Assembly (NCBI GenBank): GCA_944389025.1
Contig: CALXKU010000005.1
Location: forward strand, 1-64,000
Reading direction: 5' to 3'
Length of the DNA: 64,000 nucleotides
From: an uncultured Spirochaetaceae bacterium
GTDB lineage: Bacteria > Spirochaetota > Spirochaetia > Sphaerochaetales > Sphaerochaetaceae
Below are positions 27,317 to 36,247 of this stretch, in pieces (within the stretch, counting starts at the first letter, position 1; each line of letters starts with the position of its first letter). The notes below the pieces were generated by a model. It did no database searches. It was not told the origin of the DNA and saw nothing but the letters and a program-made list of their open reading frames with translations. Made by a program: the position numbers and the translations under genes.

Positions 27317-27544
27317 TCAAAATATCGCAACAAAGTGCAACATAAGAAAGGCGGTTTTAAGCCCGTTTGAATTCTATCATTCTGCAAATTCTCACTTTCT
27401 AAATATTATTTATTCGCTTTCGAGAAATAAGCTATTTTTCATCTATATATGCTGTGAAGAGGGAAAAAGAAATACTAAACGCGATATCAATACTCCTGAC
27501 ATTCAATCTTTTTTCGTCCGTAATTGAAGATAATAACAGCGTGT

Positions 27545-29908
27545 TTAAATGCACTTTAAATTGGAAAGGCAGGTTGTATTTTTATCAACAGGCAGATTAT
27601 TCAAAAGATTTATCAACTCATCTTCGTCCTTTAAACAACCAGCCCACCAGTTATTTTGCTGAGTTATGTAAATACATCTTTCTTCTGCCTTATTCCAATT
27701 AAAAGTATTTCCATCATCGTCAAATTCTTTTTTGGTAAAAATAACACCTTCTGCACCTAGGAAGTATTCATTAGCTCTGTAAGAAAACTTTATATACCCA
27801 TGCCCCTTCCAAATTTTAATTATAATCACCATATGCTTTTGAGAACTAGATACTGTGTCGCCCTCATCATTAATAAAAATACGGTTGTCATTATCAATAG
27901 TTACTCCATGTTTCTCCATCAGATCAAAAAATTCGGTAAGTTGTCTATTGTATTTAATGTTTTCATTAGAAGGGTATGTCCATATACCGGCATCAAAAAG
28001 AATATATTTTCTTTTATTACCTTCTTGAAAGTAGGGTTGGTAACCTTTCCATTTTATTTTGAAATCACCGTTGTTAGATTTTATCATCCATTTGATAAAC
28101 CACGAATTTTTAATTAAAGACTCTCGAACAGCTTTAGAAGATGGGGTATGGTCTTTTACCGATTCTAAATCTGTCATCACTATGTCTTTATCTAAATCAT
28201 TAGCAGATAGTAGATTACGGACTATATGACGATACCCATCTCCATAGTCTTTGTTGTTGATTCTTCCAAAAATTATGTTTTTCCAATGCTCTTTTGAAGT
28301 ATTAAAATAAGCTTCCTCCCAATCCCATGGCGACAGTTTTATGTATGCAGTAACAATATCTTGCTTGTAACAAGCTATTACACCGTCCTTACCAAACCAT
28401 TTATTAAAGTTTTCAGTATACTTTTTGAAGCTTTCCCATCCACCAATATACAGAAAATCAATCCTGCCATCAGCAAAAGCGGTATTTTCGGCTTCAATAA
28501 TATCAGCTCTTGTTACTTTTTCTTTTAATATGGCATTAGCTTTCTTGACTTCTTCCTTATATTGTCTTCGAGTCGATACATTATCAGAATCTTCATCTGG
28601 ACTGAGTAAAAATATATTTTCTTCTTTAGAGGCTAAGAATTTAATAATATTTGAAGCTTTTTTTCGTAAGGAATAAATCCATTTCAGTGCATAAGCAACA
28701 TTACTGCTATTCCAAATAAGATTTGCACAAACTCTAAGCCAATCTTCAAAATATTCTTTATTTTCAATTGGAACCACTATCAGATAAGAGAAAAAAAGAG
28801 CTGTGAGTTTTTGATCATGTTTTGAATAATCTAACAGGAAATCTAGTGTCCCATTATATCCTTTCTCTATTGCATACTCTTTTACATATTTTGGCAAACA
28901 GTGAAAGGAGTCAAAGATATTCTTTGCTCCCACTATGTTTAGCTTGTCAAAAATACCCAATATTGTGGCTCTATTTTCTGTAGTATTATATTTGAGATAC
29001 TCATCCTGACTGATGTATTCTGCACTAAAAAAGTCAAATGAAGAAACTTTATCTTTTTTTATTTTCTGGATACCTTCAAAAATAATGTTAACTATATACA
29101 TTATTATTTTTTCAAAAACTTGGTCTTTATTTTCAACTGTAATTACATCAAAAAGGCTTTCGGCAAAGCCGTCAAAATTATTTGCCGGAGAATTTCCCAT
29201 AGAAGCAGAATCACTTGATAAATAGGATGCCTTAAATATCTCAGAAGGTGTAAGAGATCTTCCTCGAGCATTCATTTTCCAGAAGATATTTTGAGGTAAT
29301 TCATGGCCTTTTGTATCAACTACTTCAAAAGTTATGTTATTGAGTTTCTTTCTTATATTATCACGTTCTATTCCAACCATAAAATTCAGTTTTGATTCTA
29401 TTATGCGATATGTTTTTAAAAGAGCACCTGCGGTAGGATCCCCAGAAATCTTATTGAAAATATCTATCCAATTATGCCAATCTGGGCTTAGGGGATCCTG
29501 TGCTTGCTCATAATCAATTAGCAAATTAATTAATTCGTTTGATGTTGATCTGATATCATATCTAAATCGTTTCAGGAATTCTTTTTCTCGCTTTTCTGCA
29601 GTCTGATAGCAATAGACGTAAAAGAGAAAAAGTGTAGTTAACCTTTGTTGTCCATCGACTGGATAAAAGAACGATATGTTATTGTGTTGCTCGATATTCC
29701 CATATACATAATCAAGATGAAGATGATTGCCTTTAATTAATGCATCAACTATTTCTTTTACAAACATATTTAGTACATGTTCGTCTCTTGGATTTGATCG
29801 TCCTTGTGCATAGTCTCTCTGGTATTCTGGAACTATAAAAATGCAGCTATTTAGAAGCTCTTGCAAAGTATATGTATGATTAAAATTTGTGTTTGCATCC
29901 ATATTCAA
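27545..29908 (-). CDS. DUF262 protein, large, unknown C-terminal region
   Basis: A 787-residue protein starting with a DUF262 domain: IVPEYQRDYAQG (the IPxYQRxYxW-like motif) and DGQQRLTTLFLF (about 83-94), residues implicated in NTP-driven activity of GmrS-like proteins. It lacks the HNH-type signature of GmrD; the C-terminal third (WTYPSNENIKYNR, HMVIIIKIWKGHGYIKF) is unfamiliar. DUF262 proteins are known from GmrSD type IV restriction and other anti-phage loci. It overlaps the upstream DUF262 gene by 4 nt and is visibly AT-richer than the flanking chromosome. Low GC and strong Lys/Asn/Ile usage indicate transfer. Confidence 0.82.
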   Translation of the reverse strand: MNMDANTNFNHTYTLQELLNSCIFIVPEYQRDYAQGRSNPRDEHVLNMFVKEIVDALIKGNHLHLDYVYGNIEQHNNISFFYPVDGQQRLTTLFLFYVYCYQTAEKREKEFLKRFRYDIRSTSNELINLLIDYEQAQDPLSPDWHNWIDIFNKISGDPTAGALLKTYRIIESKLNFMVGIERDNIRKKLNNITFEVVDTKGHELPQNIFWKMNARGRSLTPSEIFKASYLSSDSASMGNSPANNFDGFAESLFDVITVENKDQVFEKIIMYIVNIIFEGIQKIKKDKVSSFDFFSAEYISQDEYLKYNTTENRATILGIFDKLNIVGAKNIFDSFHCLPKYVKEYAIEKGYNGTLDFLLDYSKHDQKLTALFFSYLIVVPIENKEYFEDWLRVCANLIWNSSNVAYALKWIYSLRKKASNIIKFLASKEENIFLLSPDEDSDNVSTRRQYKEEVKKANAILKEKVTRADIIEAENTAFADGRIDFLYIGGWESFKKYTENFNKWFGKDGVIACYKQDIVTAYIKLSPWDWEEAYFNTSKEHWKNIIFGRINNKDYGDGYRHIVRNLLSANDLDKDIVMTDLESVKDHTPSSKAVRESLIKNSWFIKWMIKSNNGDFKIKWKGYQPYFQEGNKRKYILFDAGIWTYPSNENIKYNRQLTEFFDLMEKHGVTIDNDNRIFINDEGDTVSSSQKHMVIIIKIWKGHGYIKFSYRANEYFLGAEGVIFTKKEFDDDGNTFNWNKAEERCIYITQQNNWWAGCLKDEDELINLLNNLPVDKNTTCLSNLKCI

Positions 29909-31680
29909 ATCCCCTCTTTAATTAAGGTATCGACAATATCTTTCAAATAAATGTCGCCTATTTCTCGTGTCCACATCGATTCTTCTGCAGTGCTGTGGAA
30001 ATCAGATTCTATCACATTAAAAATCATTGCTGTTACAATAGGTAGTTCTTCTGTTGAAGAATATATTTGCCATGTTACAGCTCTCTTTTTTTCTTCAAAA
30101 TCGTTGCATCCGATGCTTTTGTTGATTGATTCCTGTAAGAGACATAGGTTTCGTATTGAGAAATATTTCCATGCATCTGCGCTGTCTTGCTCTGATGATG
30201 GCATTTCATATTTCCATTCACCATTATGATTTGTAACAGAACCTCCACATTGTAATGCCCAAATGCAATTCTCAATTATTTTAAGTTTATTTTTGATCTG
30301 TAATTCGGGGGTATCATCAGTATTGCATAAATCAATACAATATTCATAAAAGGATTCATTTTTCTTTCTTAGTTCATTTTTGTTCTTTATTAGAACATCA
30401 GTAAGAAGTTTCTTGCTTGATATTGAAGCTTTTGCATTAATATGCTCAAGATTATAAGTATTATTTCTATATGCGTTATAATTAAACCTGTAATTATGTT
30501 TAATGCTCTTCAAAGCATTATGTAGTAATAAAATCTTTGTAATATCTCTATTGTCATGACCATAAATCAAAGTAAAATTATTTTTCTCTGTTTCAGCATC
30601 TTCCTTTCTAAGATACAATCGATCTGGAACAATTTTGCCGATTGAAGTATGTATTTGTTCATGAAGATAAGAATCAATTAATTCTATTATCTGTTCATTT
30701 AGACAATATTCATTTAATTCTATTTCTTTCTCAAATAATGTCTTACAGAGCAATAAAGCCTCTTTATGGTCTGGGTGACAAGAGATAAAACCAAACAGGT
30801 TATAGAGACTAATATCAGAATATACACGCTGAAAAACTTCAAACATAAATCCTAACCTATCAATAAAGTCTTTTGGAGTATGTTTAGGGACGATCCACTC
30901 AGAAAGTTTATTAAAAATGAAATTGGGGTTCTTTTCATATTCTTCTTTTATAGTTTTTGGGCTATTCACGCCACAAAAAATCAAAGCAAATACTTCCAAA
31001 AAGAAATCCATCCTTGTAGAATAATATCGAAGGAGCTTGGTCTTATCATCCTGGCTGAAAAAGTAGTAAAAATCATCATCCTGTAATATGGATTCAATGC
31101 GGTTCCAAATACCAATGAAATTAATTCTCTTACATTCCTCTTTGTATTCTGTAAGGCAGTAAGCTTTGAATATCTCAGCAGGAGAGAGTGGTATTTTCCC
31201 ATCGTTTAGGCGCAAGAATATCTTTTCTGCTTCTTTATTTTCAACTTTCAAAGTGCATACTATGAAAATACATTCTTTAAGTTTAGTTTTTAATTTTGAA
31301 TTATCTATGATTCTTATTTTTGCTTCGATGGTTTCTTTAGCTATTTTTAGAAAATGTTTATCAATATTGTTTCTCTTATTATTTTTTAGAGACTCACATA
31401 TTTCCTTGTTTTCCCAATTAAGTGCTTCCCCTATTAAAGAGATTGTCGTAAGTCGTTGCTGGCCATCCACAATATCAGGTTGCTCTTTCGTTTTTTCCCC
31501 TGTACCTAAATTAAAAATAATTGGCTGAAGGCAGTATTTTTGTTCATCGTTATAAATATCATCAATAAGCTCTTCAATATTTTCTTTTCTCCAACGGTAT
31601 CCTCTTTGAAAATGCGGAATTTCGAATCCTTTATTATACTCTAAAAAGACTTCTTCAACTGTTCTAATGTTAGTATTCAT
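29905..31680 (-). CDS. DUF262 protein with C-terminal HNH/DUF1524-like nuclease region
   Basis: A 591-residue protein. The N-terminus carries the DUF262 motifs IPHFQRGYRWRKENIEELIDD (cited in parts: HFQRGYRW) and VDGQQRLTTISL. The C-terminal part has YNLEHINAK, then FSIRNLCLLQESINKSIG and FEEKKRAV, which follow the pattern of DUF1524 His-Me-finger nucleases (EHI..., GNLxLL...N...., FxxKR). It is therefore a fused GmrSD-like protein, in contrast to its downstream partner, which has only the DUF262 part. AAAGGA lies upstream of the ATG. It lies 20 nt after the WYL regulator gene, in one operon. AT-rich, probably transferred. Confidence 0.84.
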   Translation of the reverse strand: MNTNIRTVEEVFLEYNKGFEIPHFQRGYRWRKENIEELIDDIYNDEQKYCLQPIIFNLGTGEKTKEQPDIVDGQQRLTTISLIGEALNWENKEICESLKNNKRNNIDKHFLKIAKETIEAKIRIIDNSKLKTKLKECIFIVCTLKVENKEAEKIFLRLNDGKIPLSPAEIFKAYCLTEYKEECKRINFIGIWNRIESILQDDDFYYFFSQDDKTKLLRYYSTRMDFFLEVFALIFCGVNSPKTIKEEYEKNPNFIFNKLSEWIVPKHTPKDFIDRLGFMFEVFQRVYSDISLYNLFGFISCHPDHKEALLLCKTLFEKEIELNEYCLNEQIIELIDSYLHEQIHTSIGKIVPDRLYLRKEDAETEKNNFTLIYGHDNRDITKILLLHNALKSIKHNYRFNYNAYRNNTYNLEHINAKASISSKKLLTDVLIKNKNELRKKNESFYEYCIDLCNTDDTPELQIKNKLKIIENCIWALQCGGSVTNHNGEWKYEMPSSEQDSADAWKYFSIRNLCLLQESINKSIGCNDFEEKKRAVTWQIYSSTEELPIVTAMIFNVIESDFHSTAEESMWTREIGDIYLKDIVDTLIKEGI

Positions 31681-31700
31681 GTTCGAGAATCCTTTGTTAT

Positions 31701-32699
31701 TTAGCTATATTTTGTTATTATAGCATTGAGATCTTCTTTTACAAGTTTCCTCATACTTTCAGGCTTTATGAGAGTAGCACTTGAGCCCATACTCATAAGC
31801 CATTTCTGAAGGCCATAAGAACTAGCTGTTTTAATTGTAAACAGATAGTTACCATCTTCTTGCTGTTTGAATGTGACGCTATCCGGCCAAGCTTTCTGAA
31901 TCTCATACCATCCCTGGTATTCATCAATCAAAACTTCAGCGATGAATGGATCATCTGTCCGATAAAAAGGGAATGGATCTTCGAAATCATTGCCCTTCTC
32001 CATCTCTGGATATTTTTCTTTTTTAAGCTTTATCAATCTGATGATTCTTGATAATGCCAACAGCTGCCTCTGTCCATAGTTGTTGAGAACCTCAGCATAA
32101 ACTGCACCATCTTGTACAATAACCTTTAACGGATAGATATCATATTCCACATCACACTCTGAGTTTCTACTTTCATAAACTATATGGCATTTTATTTTCT
32201 TCTCTGATGTTTCAAGGAGAAGAAGCAATGTTTTGAAGTACTCTGGTGAAAGCTTGAAGAAGGAGCCGAACCTTGAGAAAAGAGGATTGATTTCACTCTT
32301 AGTATTCGGATTTATAACCATTCTGAGTCTGGATATGAAATCAGAACCGCACATCTCCATAAGCGGAGATGTTGAAGATACTGTTTCTAGGACAAAGTTA
32401 AGGAAACGGATGTCATCTTCGCTCAGAACTTCGCCGACAATGCCACTCTTCCAGCGAGCAGCCGCATCAGACTCAATCTTGTAAAGCATCTTCCTGCTTC
32501 CATCACTTGATTTCTCCGTGTAATATGCAAAACCCATCTCTTCCAGGATATCAAGCACATTAAAAGCTGATGAGCGGTTATTGACTCCAAGTATGTCCAT
32601 TATTTCATATATTGTGCATCCTCTTTCCCCTCTTTCGGCTATCAAGGAGGCAACAGCAAATATCTTGGTAAATCGTGACCACACTTTTTCTTCTTTCAT
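31701..32699 (-). CDS. WYL-domain transcriptional regulator (first copy)
   Basis: A 332-residue regulator with an N-terminal winged helix-turn-helix (RGCTIYEIMDILGVNNRSSAFNVL region) and a WYL domain (about 150-230; YDIYPLKVIVQDGAVYAEVLN) with a C-terminal WCX-like extension. WYL proteins sense nucleic acid or nucleotide ligands and control many defence loci (for example BrxR-like and CRISPR regulators). The start at 32699 has AGGTGA before it; the open frame begins at a GTG 17 codons earlier without support. It heads the DUF262 operon and is divergent from the ankyrin gene across about 70 nt. A distinct paralogue lies at 36248-37252. Confidence 0.85.
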   Translation of the reverse strand: MKEEKVWSRFTKIFAVASLIAERGERGCTIYEIMDILGVNNRSSAFNVLDILEEMGFAYYTEKSSDGSRKMLYKIESDAAARWKSGIVGEVLSEDDIRFLNFVLETVSSTSPLMEMCGSDFISRLRMVINPNTKSEINPLFSRFGSFFKLSPEYFKTLLLLLETSEKKIKCHIVYESRNSECDVEYDIYPLKVIVQDGAVYAEVLNNYGQRQLLALSRIIRLIKLKKEKYPEMEKGNDFEDPFPFYRTDDPFIAEVLIDEYQGWYEIQKAWPDSVTFKQQEDGNYLFTIKTASSYGLQKWLMSMGSSATLIKPESMRKLVKEDLNAIITKYS

Positions 32700-32770
32700 T
32701 TTCATCACCTGCTCAAAGATTATCACACAACTGTACAATATTTTAAACACTTGATGTTTATCATGAAGCT

Positions 32771-34711
32771 ATGAATAGAGAAATAGAGAAGTATTACATT
32801 ACGCACATTGATAAAAATCAATCTGAGTATTTCATAAGAGAAGCTCTTGTTTCAGGAATCAGGTCTGACAACGCAAAACTTACAAGAAAGGCTGCTAGTG
32901 CATTACATTTCCGTGGCGACTTCTTTGGGCATTCTTCTCCACTGGTATTTGCCATTAAGGAGATGGCTTCTGCTGGAGTAATAAGAGCTCTTACGGAGGC
33001 AGGATATAAGCTTTCCAGGCCTTGCCACGATCTTACACCATTCGATGGCTCTCCTGAGAATCTTGCAGATCTATTGATGGAAATAAACGGAAAAACAAAA
33101 GAAGTAGCTTTACAGGTTTTGGCTACAGATATAGCCTACTTCTTCCATGTGATAAGGACTAATTACTCCTGCTACAGAATTCCTTGTAACATAGACTCAG
33201 AAGATAGATACAAACCTTGTTTCTGGAATTATCTTGATCAATGGATGTCAGATTTCATCAAGCTTCTGATAGATGAAAAGTGTACTGAAATTATGGACTC
33301 ATATTTTATCAGAAGCATCATCGAGAATGCAGAACTGAAAAAAGCATTTGATACCCTTATTGAATTGCTCGGAAAAACCTTTTGTAAGGATGATCTCATC
33401 TGGTACATTAATATTGCTGTCAGCCATGATAACGAGCATGCATTTGAGAAGCTTTTTGAATACAGTCCATCTCTAATAAAAGAAGTGAATTGTTATCCAT
33501 CCTCAAGCAGGAAGATCCTCTCTACCCTCTTTGATAAAGGAATCCTAGCACCAGGAACAAATGAGGGTTTCAATGCATTCGTTCCATTCATTTCATATGG
33601 AAAAACTGACAAGGATATTCTCTGTTCAATCGTTCACCCGTCATATCCGAGACGTACCATTGAAGATGGAGTTACGCCTCTTATGGTTGCTGTGAAGAAT
33701 GAGGATTTCCCAGTCGAGCTGTATAAACTCCTGATTACATCACCAAATGACATCAACATGCAGGATGAAGATGGGAAGACGGCTCTGCATTATATGGCAG
33801 AGACAGAATACCCTGAATGCATAGAAACCCTTCTCAAACTTGGTACAGATCCATTCATCCGAGATAACAAGGGAAACAATGTCCTCCACATCCTTGCAGA
33901 AAACAAGGGAGGACTCTCTTTCGATATTTTCAGCGATTGCATCTCTCTCCTTCCTAAAAAGCTTCTCACAATGGAAAACAGTAACGGAATGACACCAATT
34001 ACCCTGTTTTTCCAAAGGCTGACAGGAACAGAGGAAGATCCCTATAAGAAACTTTCTTTTAATCAATTTCTTGAACAGTATCTTGCCTCTCCGGAGTCTA
34101 TGAATGGTAACCTCCTTATAGGTGGATCAAACAAAGAGACGAGACTGAAGACGCTCTCTTTGGTAAGAGATCAGGTCATCCGACAACTCAATAACAGGGC
34201 AATTGAATTTGAATTGATTGCCGACAAATCACCTGAAGAAACAGTGTATATGCTTGAGAAGCTTGCAGATGAAGAAATTGAAAATAATACTTCATCTCCC
34301 CATCTTATCATCATTGACGAGCTATATGATTGTTTGAGTCCAGAACTTGGAGTACGGTTTGAATATGCAGCGCATCAGCTAGATGGCAATGCAGATGTCC
34401 TTATCATAGCAGCATCAAAGTTCAGCTCAGCGGATATAATCACAGATATAATCCAGCATGCATTTCCCTACAGGATTACGTCAAAGCAGTCTAGTGACCT
34501 GACCAGCAAGATATTCATTGGAGAGGATTACGCTGCATATATTGGACAAGAAGAAGTCATCATCAAAGGCTTCGTCGATGACCTCCTGTTAAGCAATCTT
34601 AAATCAGACGGAATAGAAAACGAGGAAATGGATGAGGATTCCATCGCCCTTGCTGAAGCCGAAAGAATCCTAGAAAAGCACCTCTCCGCCTTCAAGGAGC
34701 TTGCAAAATGA
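32771..34711 (+). CDS. Ankyrin-repeat protein fused to degenerate FtsK-like ATPase domain
   Basis: A 646-residue protein. Residues about 50-82 and 298-415 contain ankyrin repeats (DGVTPLMVAVKN, DGKTALHYMAE, KGNNVLHILAE). Residues about 445-605 follow the layout of the FtsK/SpoIIIE motor: a strand plus a ruined P-loop (LLIGGSNKETR instead of GxxGxGKS), a Walker B-like HLIIIDE (511-517), AASKFSSADIITDIIQ and FPYRITSKQSSDLTSKI, then GQEEVIIKGFVDD. The C-terminus is acidic. Lacking the Walker A Lys-Ser pair, it probably does not hydrolyse ATP. Its -10 box (TATCAT, 32759-32764) lies 6 nt before the ATG with no Shine-Dalgarno. It overlaps the Fic gene by 4 nt, suggesting that the two products act together. 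Confidence 0.8.
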   Translation: MNREIEKYYITHIDKNQSEYFIREALVSGIRSDNAKLTRKAASALHFRGDFFGHSSPLVFAIKEMASAGVIRALTEAGYKLSRPCHDLTPFDGSPENLADLLMEINGKTKEVALQVLATDIAYFFHVIRTNYSCYRIPCNIDSEDRYKPCFWNYLDQWMSDFIKLLIDEKCTEIMDSYFIRSIIENAELKKAFDTLIELLGKTFCKDDLIWYINIAVSHDNEHAFEKLFEYSPSLIKEVNCYPSSSRKILSTLFDKGILAPGTNEGFNAFVPFISYGKTDKDILCSIVHPSYPRRTIEDGVTPLMVAVKNEDFPVELYKLLITSPNDINMQDEDGKTALHYMAETEYPECIETLLKLGTDPFIRDNKGNNVLHILAENKGGLSFDIFSDCISLLPKKLLTMENSNGMTPITLFFQRLTGTEEDPYKKLSFNQFLEQYLASPESMNGNLLIGGSNKETRLKTLSLVRDQVIRQLNNRAIEFELIADKSPEETVYMLEKLADEEIENNTSSPHLIIIDELYDCLSPELGVRFEYAAHQLDGNADVLIIAASKFSSADIITDIIQHAFPYRITSKQSSDLTSKIFIGEDYAAYIGQEEVIIKGFVDDLLLSNLKSDGIENEEMDEDSIALAEAERILEKHLSAFKELAK

Positions 34712-35124
34712 TTCGGCTCACAAAAGAACAGATTCTTTCAATATACAGAATGCTTATCGATAAGACCGGAGGCTCTCCCGGAGTGATAAACGAATCGTTG
34801 CTTGACTCCGCCCTCAACAACATCTGGCAGACATTTGATGGAGTAGAACTGTATCCTACACTGGAAGAAAAAGGTGCAAGGCTCGGGTACTCACTTGTGA
34901 GCAATCATTCTTTCAAAGATGGAAACAAGCGGATTGGGATTCTTGCAATGCTGACATTCCTATCTCTCAATGGAATTGAAATCAATTGTACTGATACAGA
35001 GATTGTTGAAACGGGATTTACTCTTGCATCCGGACTAATGGGTTATGAAACGCTGTTTTCCTGGCTGACAGAACATTGCAATACCAATGATCCAGAAAAA
35101 CAGAACACGAACTTCAGATTGTAA
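34708..35124 (+). CDS. Fic/Doc-family protein
   Basis: A 138-residue protein of the death-on-curing type: after ILSIYRMLIDKTGGSPGV the active-site loop reads HSFKDGNKRIG (about 71-81), which keeps His, Asp, Gly-Asn and Lys-Arg of the Doc/Fic motif. Doc-type enzymes inactivate translation factors by phosphorylation, Fic enzymes by AMPylation; the reaction here is unknown. No phd-like antitoxin gene is visible. The gene is coupled by ATGA overlap to the ankyrin-FtsK-like gene, whose product might control it. Confidence 0.88.
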   Translation: MIRLTKEQILSIYRMLIDKTGGSPGVINESLLDSALNNIWQTFDGVELYPTLEEKGARLGYSLVSNHSFKDGNKRIGILAMLTFLSLNGIEINCTDTEIVETGFTLASGLMGYETLFSWLTEHCNTNDPEKQNTNFRL

Positions 35125-35159
35125 GAACAAAGTCAAAAGCACAGGCAGGAGGTGATGTA

Positions 35160-35690
35160 ATGCACTTATCAGGCAGGATGATATTGGTAAAATTTCTTGA
35201 GATATATGAAGACAGCTTTACCATACCAGACTATCATGGAGGATTCCATTGGCACATTTTCAATGTCCTTCGTTATGGATTTCCATTCAGCTCCAAATCA
35301 AATGACTTCGGGAGATTCATTCTTAAGGGAAATCGCATAGTCGATGGTTATCAGAGGCTTGTTGCAACAGCAATGCATCTCAAGACTTTCTCTGCTATAA
35401 GTCCAGAGTTCTTCTTTTCAATTATCAAAAAGGAGAATTTCTTCAGCAGACAAGCCTGGAAGGTGGTTAACCGGGCAGGTAACGGTCTTTTGATAAACGA
35501 ACTAGAGAAAATACTCAAAGCAAAACTCACTATATATGAACTTGATGACTATGATGATGAAGAGGACACATACTGGAAACTCAAGATAGGAGAAACCAGG
35601 AATCCAGAGATAAAAAAGATCCGCATCCGTATTATTACATGGAGACCCATCCATGCTGGAGCAGAGAATATTCTGTATCTCCGGCAATAG
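35160..35690 (+). CDS. Short degenerate DUF262-like protein
   Basis: A 176-residue protein that looks like the N-terminal part of a DUF262 domain with key residues replaced: IPDYHGGFHW where IPxYQRxYxW is usual, and VDGYQRLVATAM where DGQQRLTT is usual. A very strong AGGAGG 7 nt before the ATG argues that it is expressed, not a dead fragment. It lies 35 nt after the Fic gene and is probably in the same transcript. A decoy, regulator or inhibitor of the two full DUF262 proteins would fit, but that is inference. Confidence 0.6.
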   Translation: MHLSGRMILVKFLEIYEDSFTIPDYHGGFHWHIFNVLRYGFPFSSKSNDFGRFILKGNRIVDGYQRLVATAMHLKTFSAISPEFFFSIIKKENFFSRQAWKVVNRAGNGLLINELEKILKAKLTIYELDDYDDEEDTYWKLKIGETRNPEIKKIRIRIITWRPIHAGAENILYLRQ

Positions 35691-35843
35691 ATAACAACTA
35701 TTTCAGGCTTTTGACTCCTGAAAAATTCGAAATGTTACGCATATCGACTAAAGATATCTGATAGACATAGTGTGATATCAATTCACATGTATCTCGATTT
35801 ATACAGATCGGGAGTACAATGAAAATAAATTGGAGGTTTTGCC

Positions 35844-36095
35844 ATGGCAAACTACTATTGCAAGAATTGTGGAGAAAAGTTTTCAAGTGTTTCAGCACTG
35901 ACAATCAACAAATGTATCAAACATCCTGCAGGCCCAGGGAAAGGGCCTCATGAGCTGTACGAAGGAAGTGAGAAATCTCAGTATACCTGTAAATACTGTG
36001 GCCAGAAATTCCCAAGTATCAGAGCAATGACAATAAACAGATGCATACGCCATCCTGATGGCCCCGGAAAGGGAAACCACTCTCCTGCTTTATAA
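35844..36095 (+). CDS. Small protein with two tandem zinc-finger-like repeats
   Basis: An 83-residue protein made of two near-identical units of about 40 residues, each with CxxC, a Cys about 18 residues later and a His-Pro four residues further (YCKNCGEKF...CIKHPAGPGKG and YTCKYCGQKF...CIRHPDGPGKG). This is a known type of bacterial zinc-ribbon-like repeat, often found duplicated. TTGGAGG stands 7 nt before the ATG. The gap 35691-35843 holds a possible -10 (TACAAT, about 35814) but no other gene. Function unknown. Confidence 0.75.
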   Translation: MANYYCKNCGEKFSSVSALTINKCIKHPAGPGKGPHELYEGSEKSQYTCKYCGQKFPSIRAMTINRCIRHPDGPGKGNHSPAL

Positions 36096-36247
36096 GACCG
36101 TAAGTCTTAATATCATTGACAGAAAATGATTAACCCTCGTGCTAGTCATTCGCACCATCCGCTGCTGTACATTTTTCATCGTTCAATCTTTTGAGATTAC
36201 AAAGCATAATCGGGAATGAGGCGTCCTTGAATTTGATTTAGGGTTTC

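Noticed and set aside
27300-27450. tRNA or attachment site at the left border of the island
   Set aside because: No cloverleaf, CCA end or repeated border sequence is visible here or at 41.2 kb; no integrase is present.
27454-27702. Plus-strand frame of 82 codons at the end of the DUF262 gene
   Set aside because: Most of it is antisense to the DUF262 coding end, without a ribosome-binding site or family pattern.
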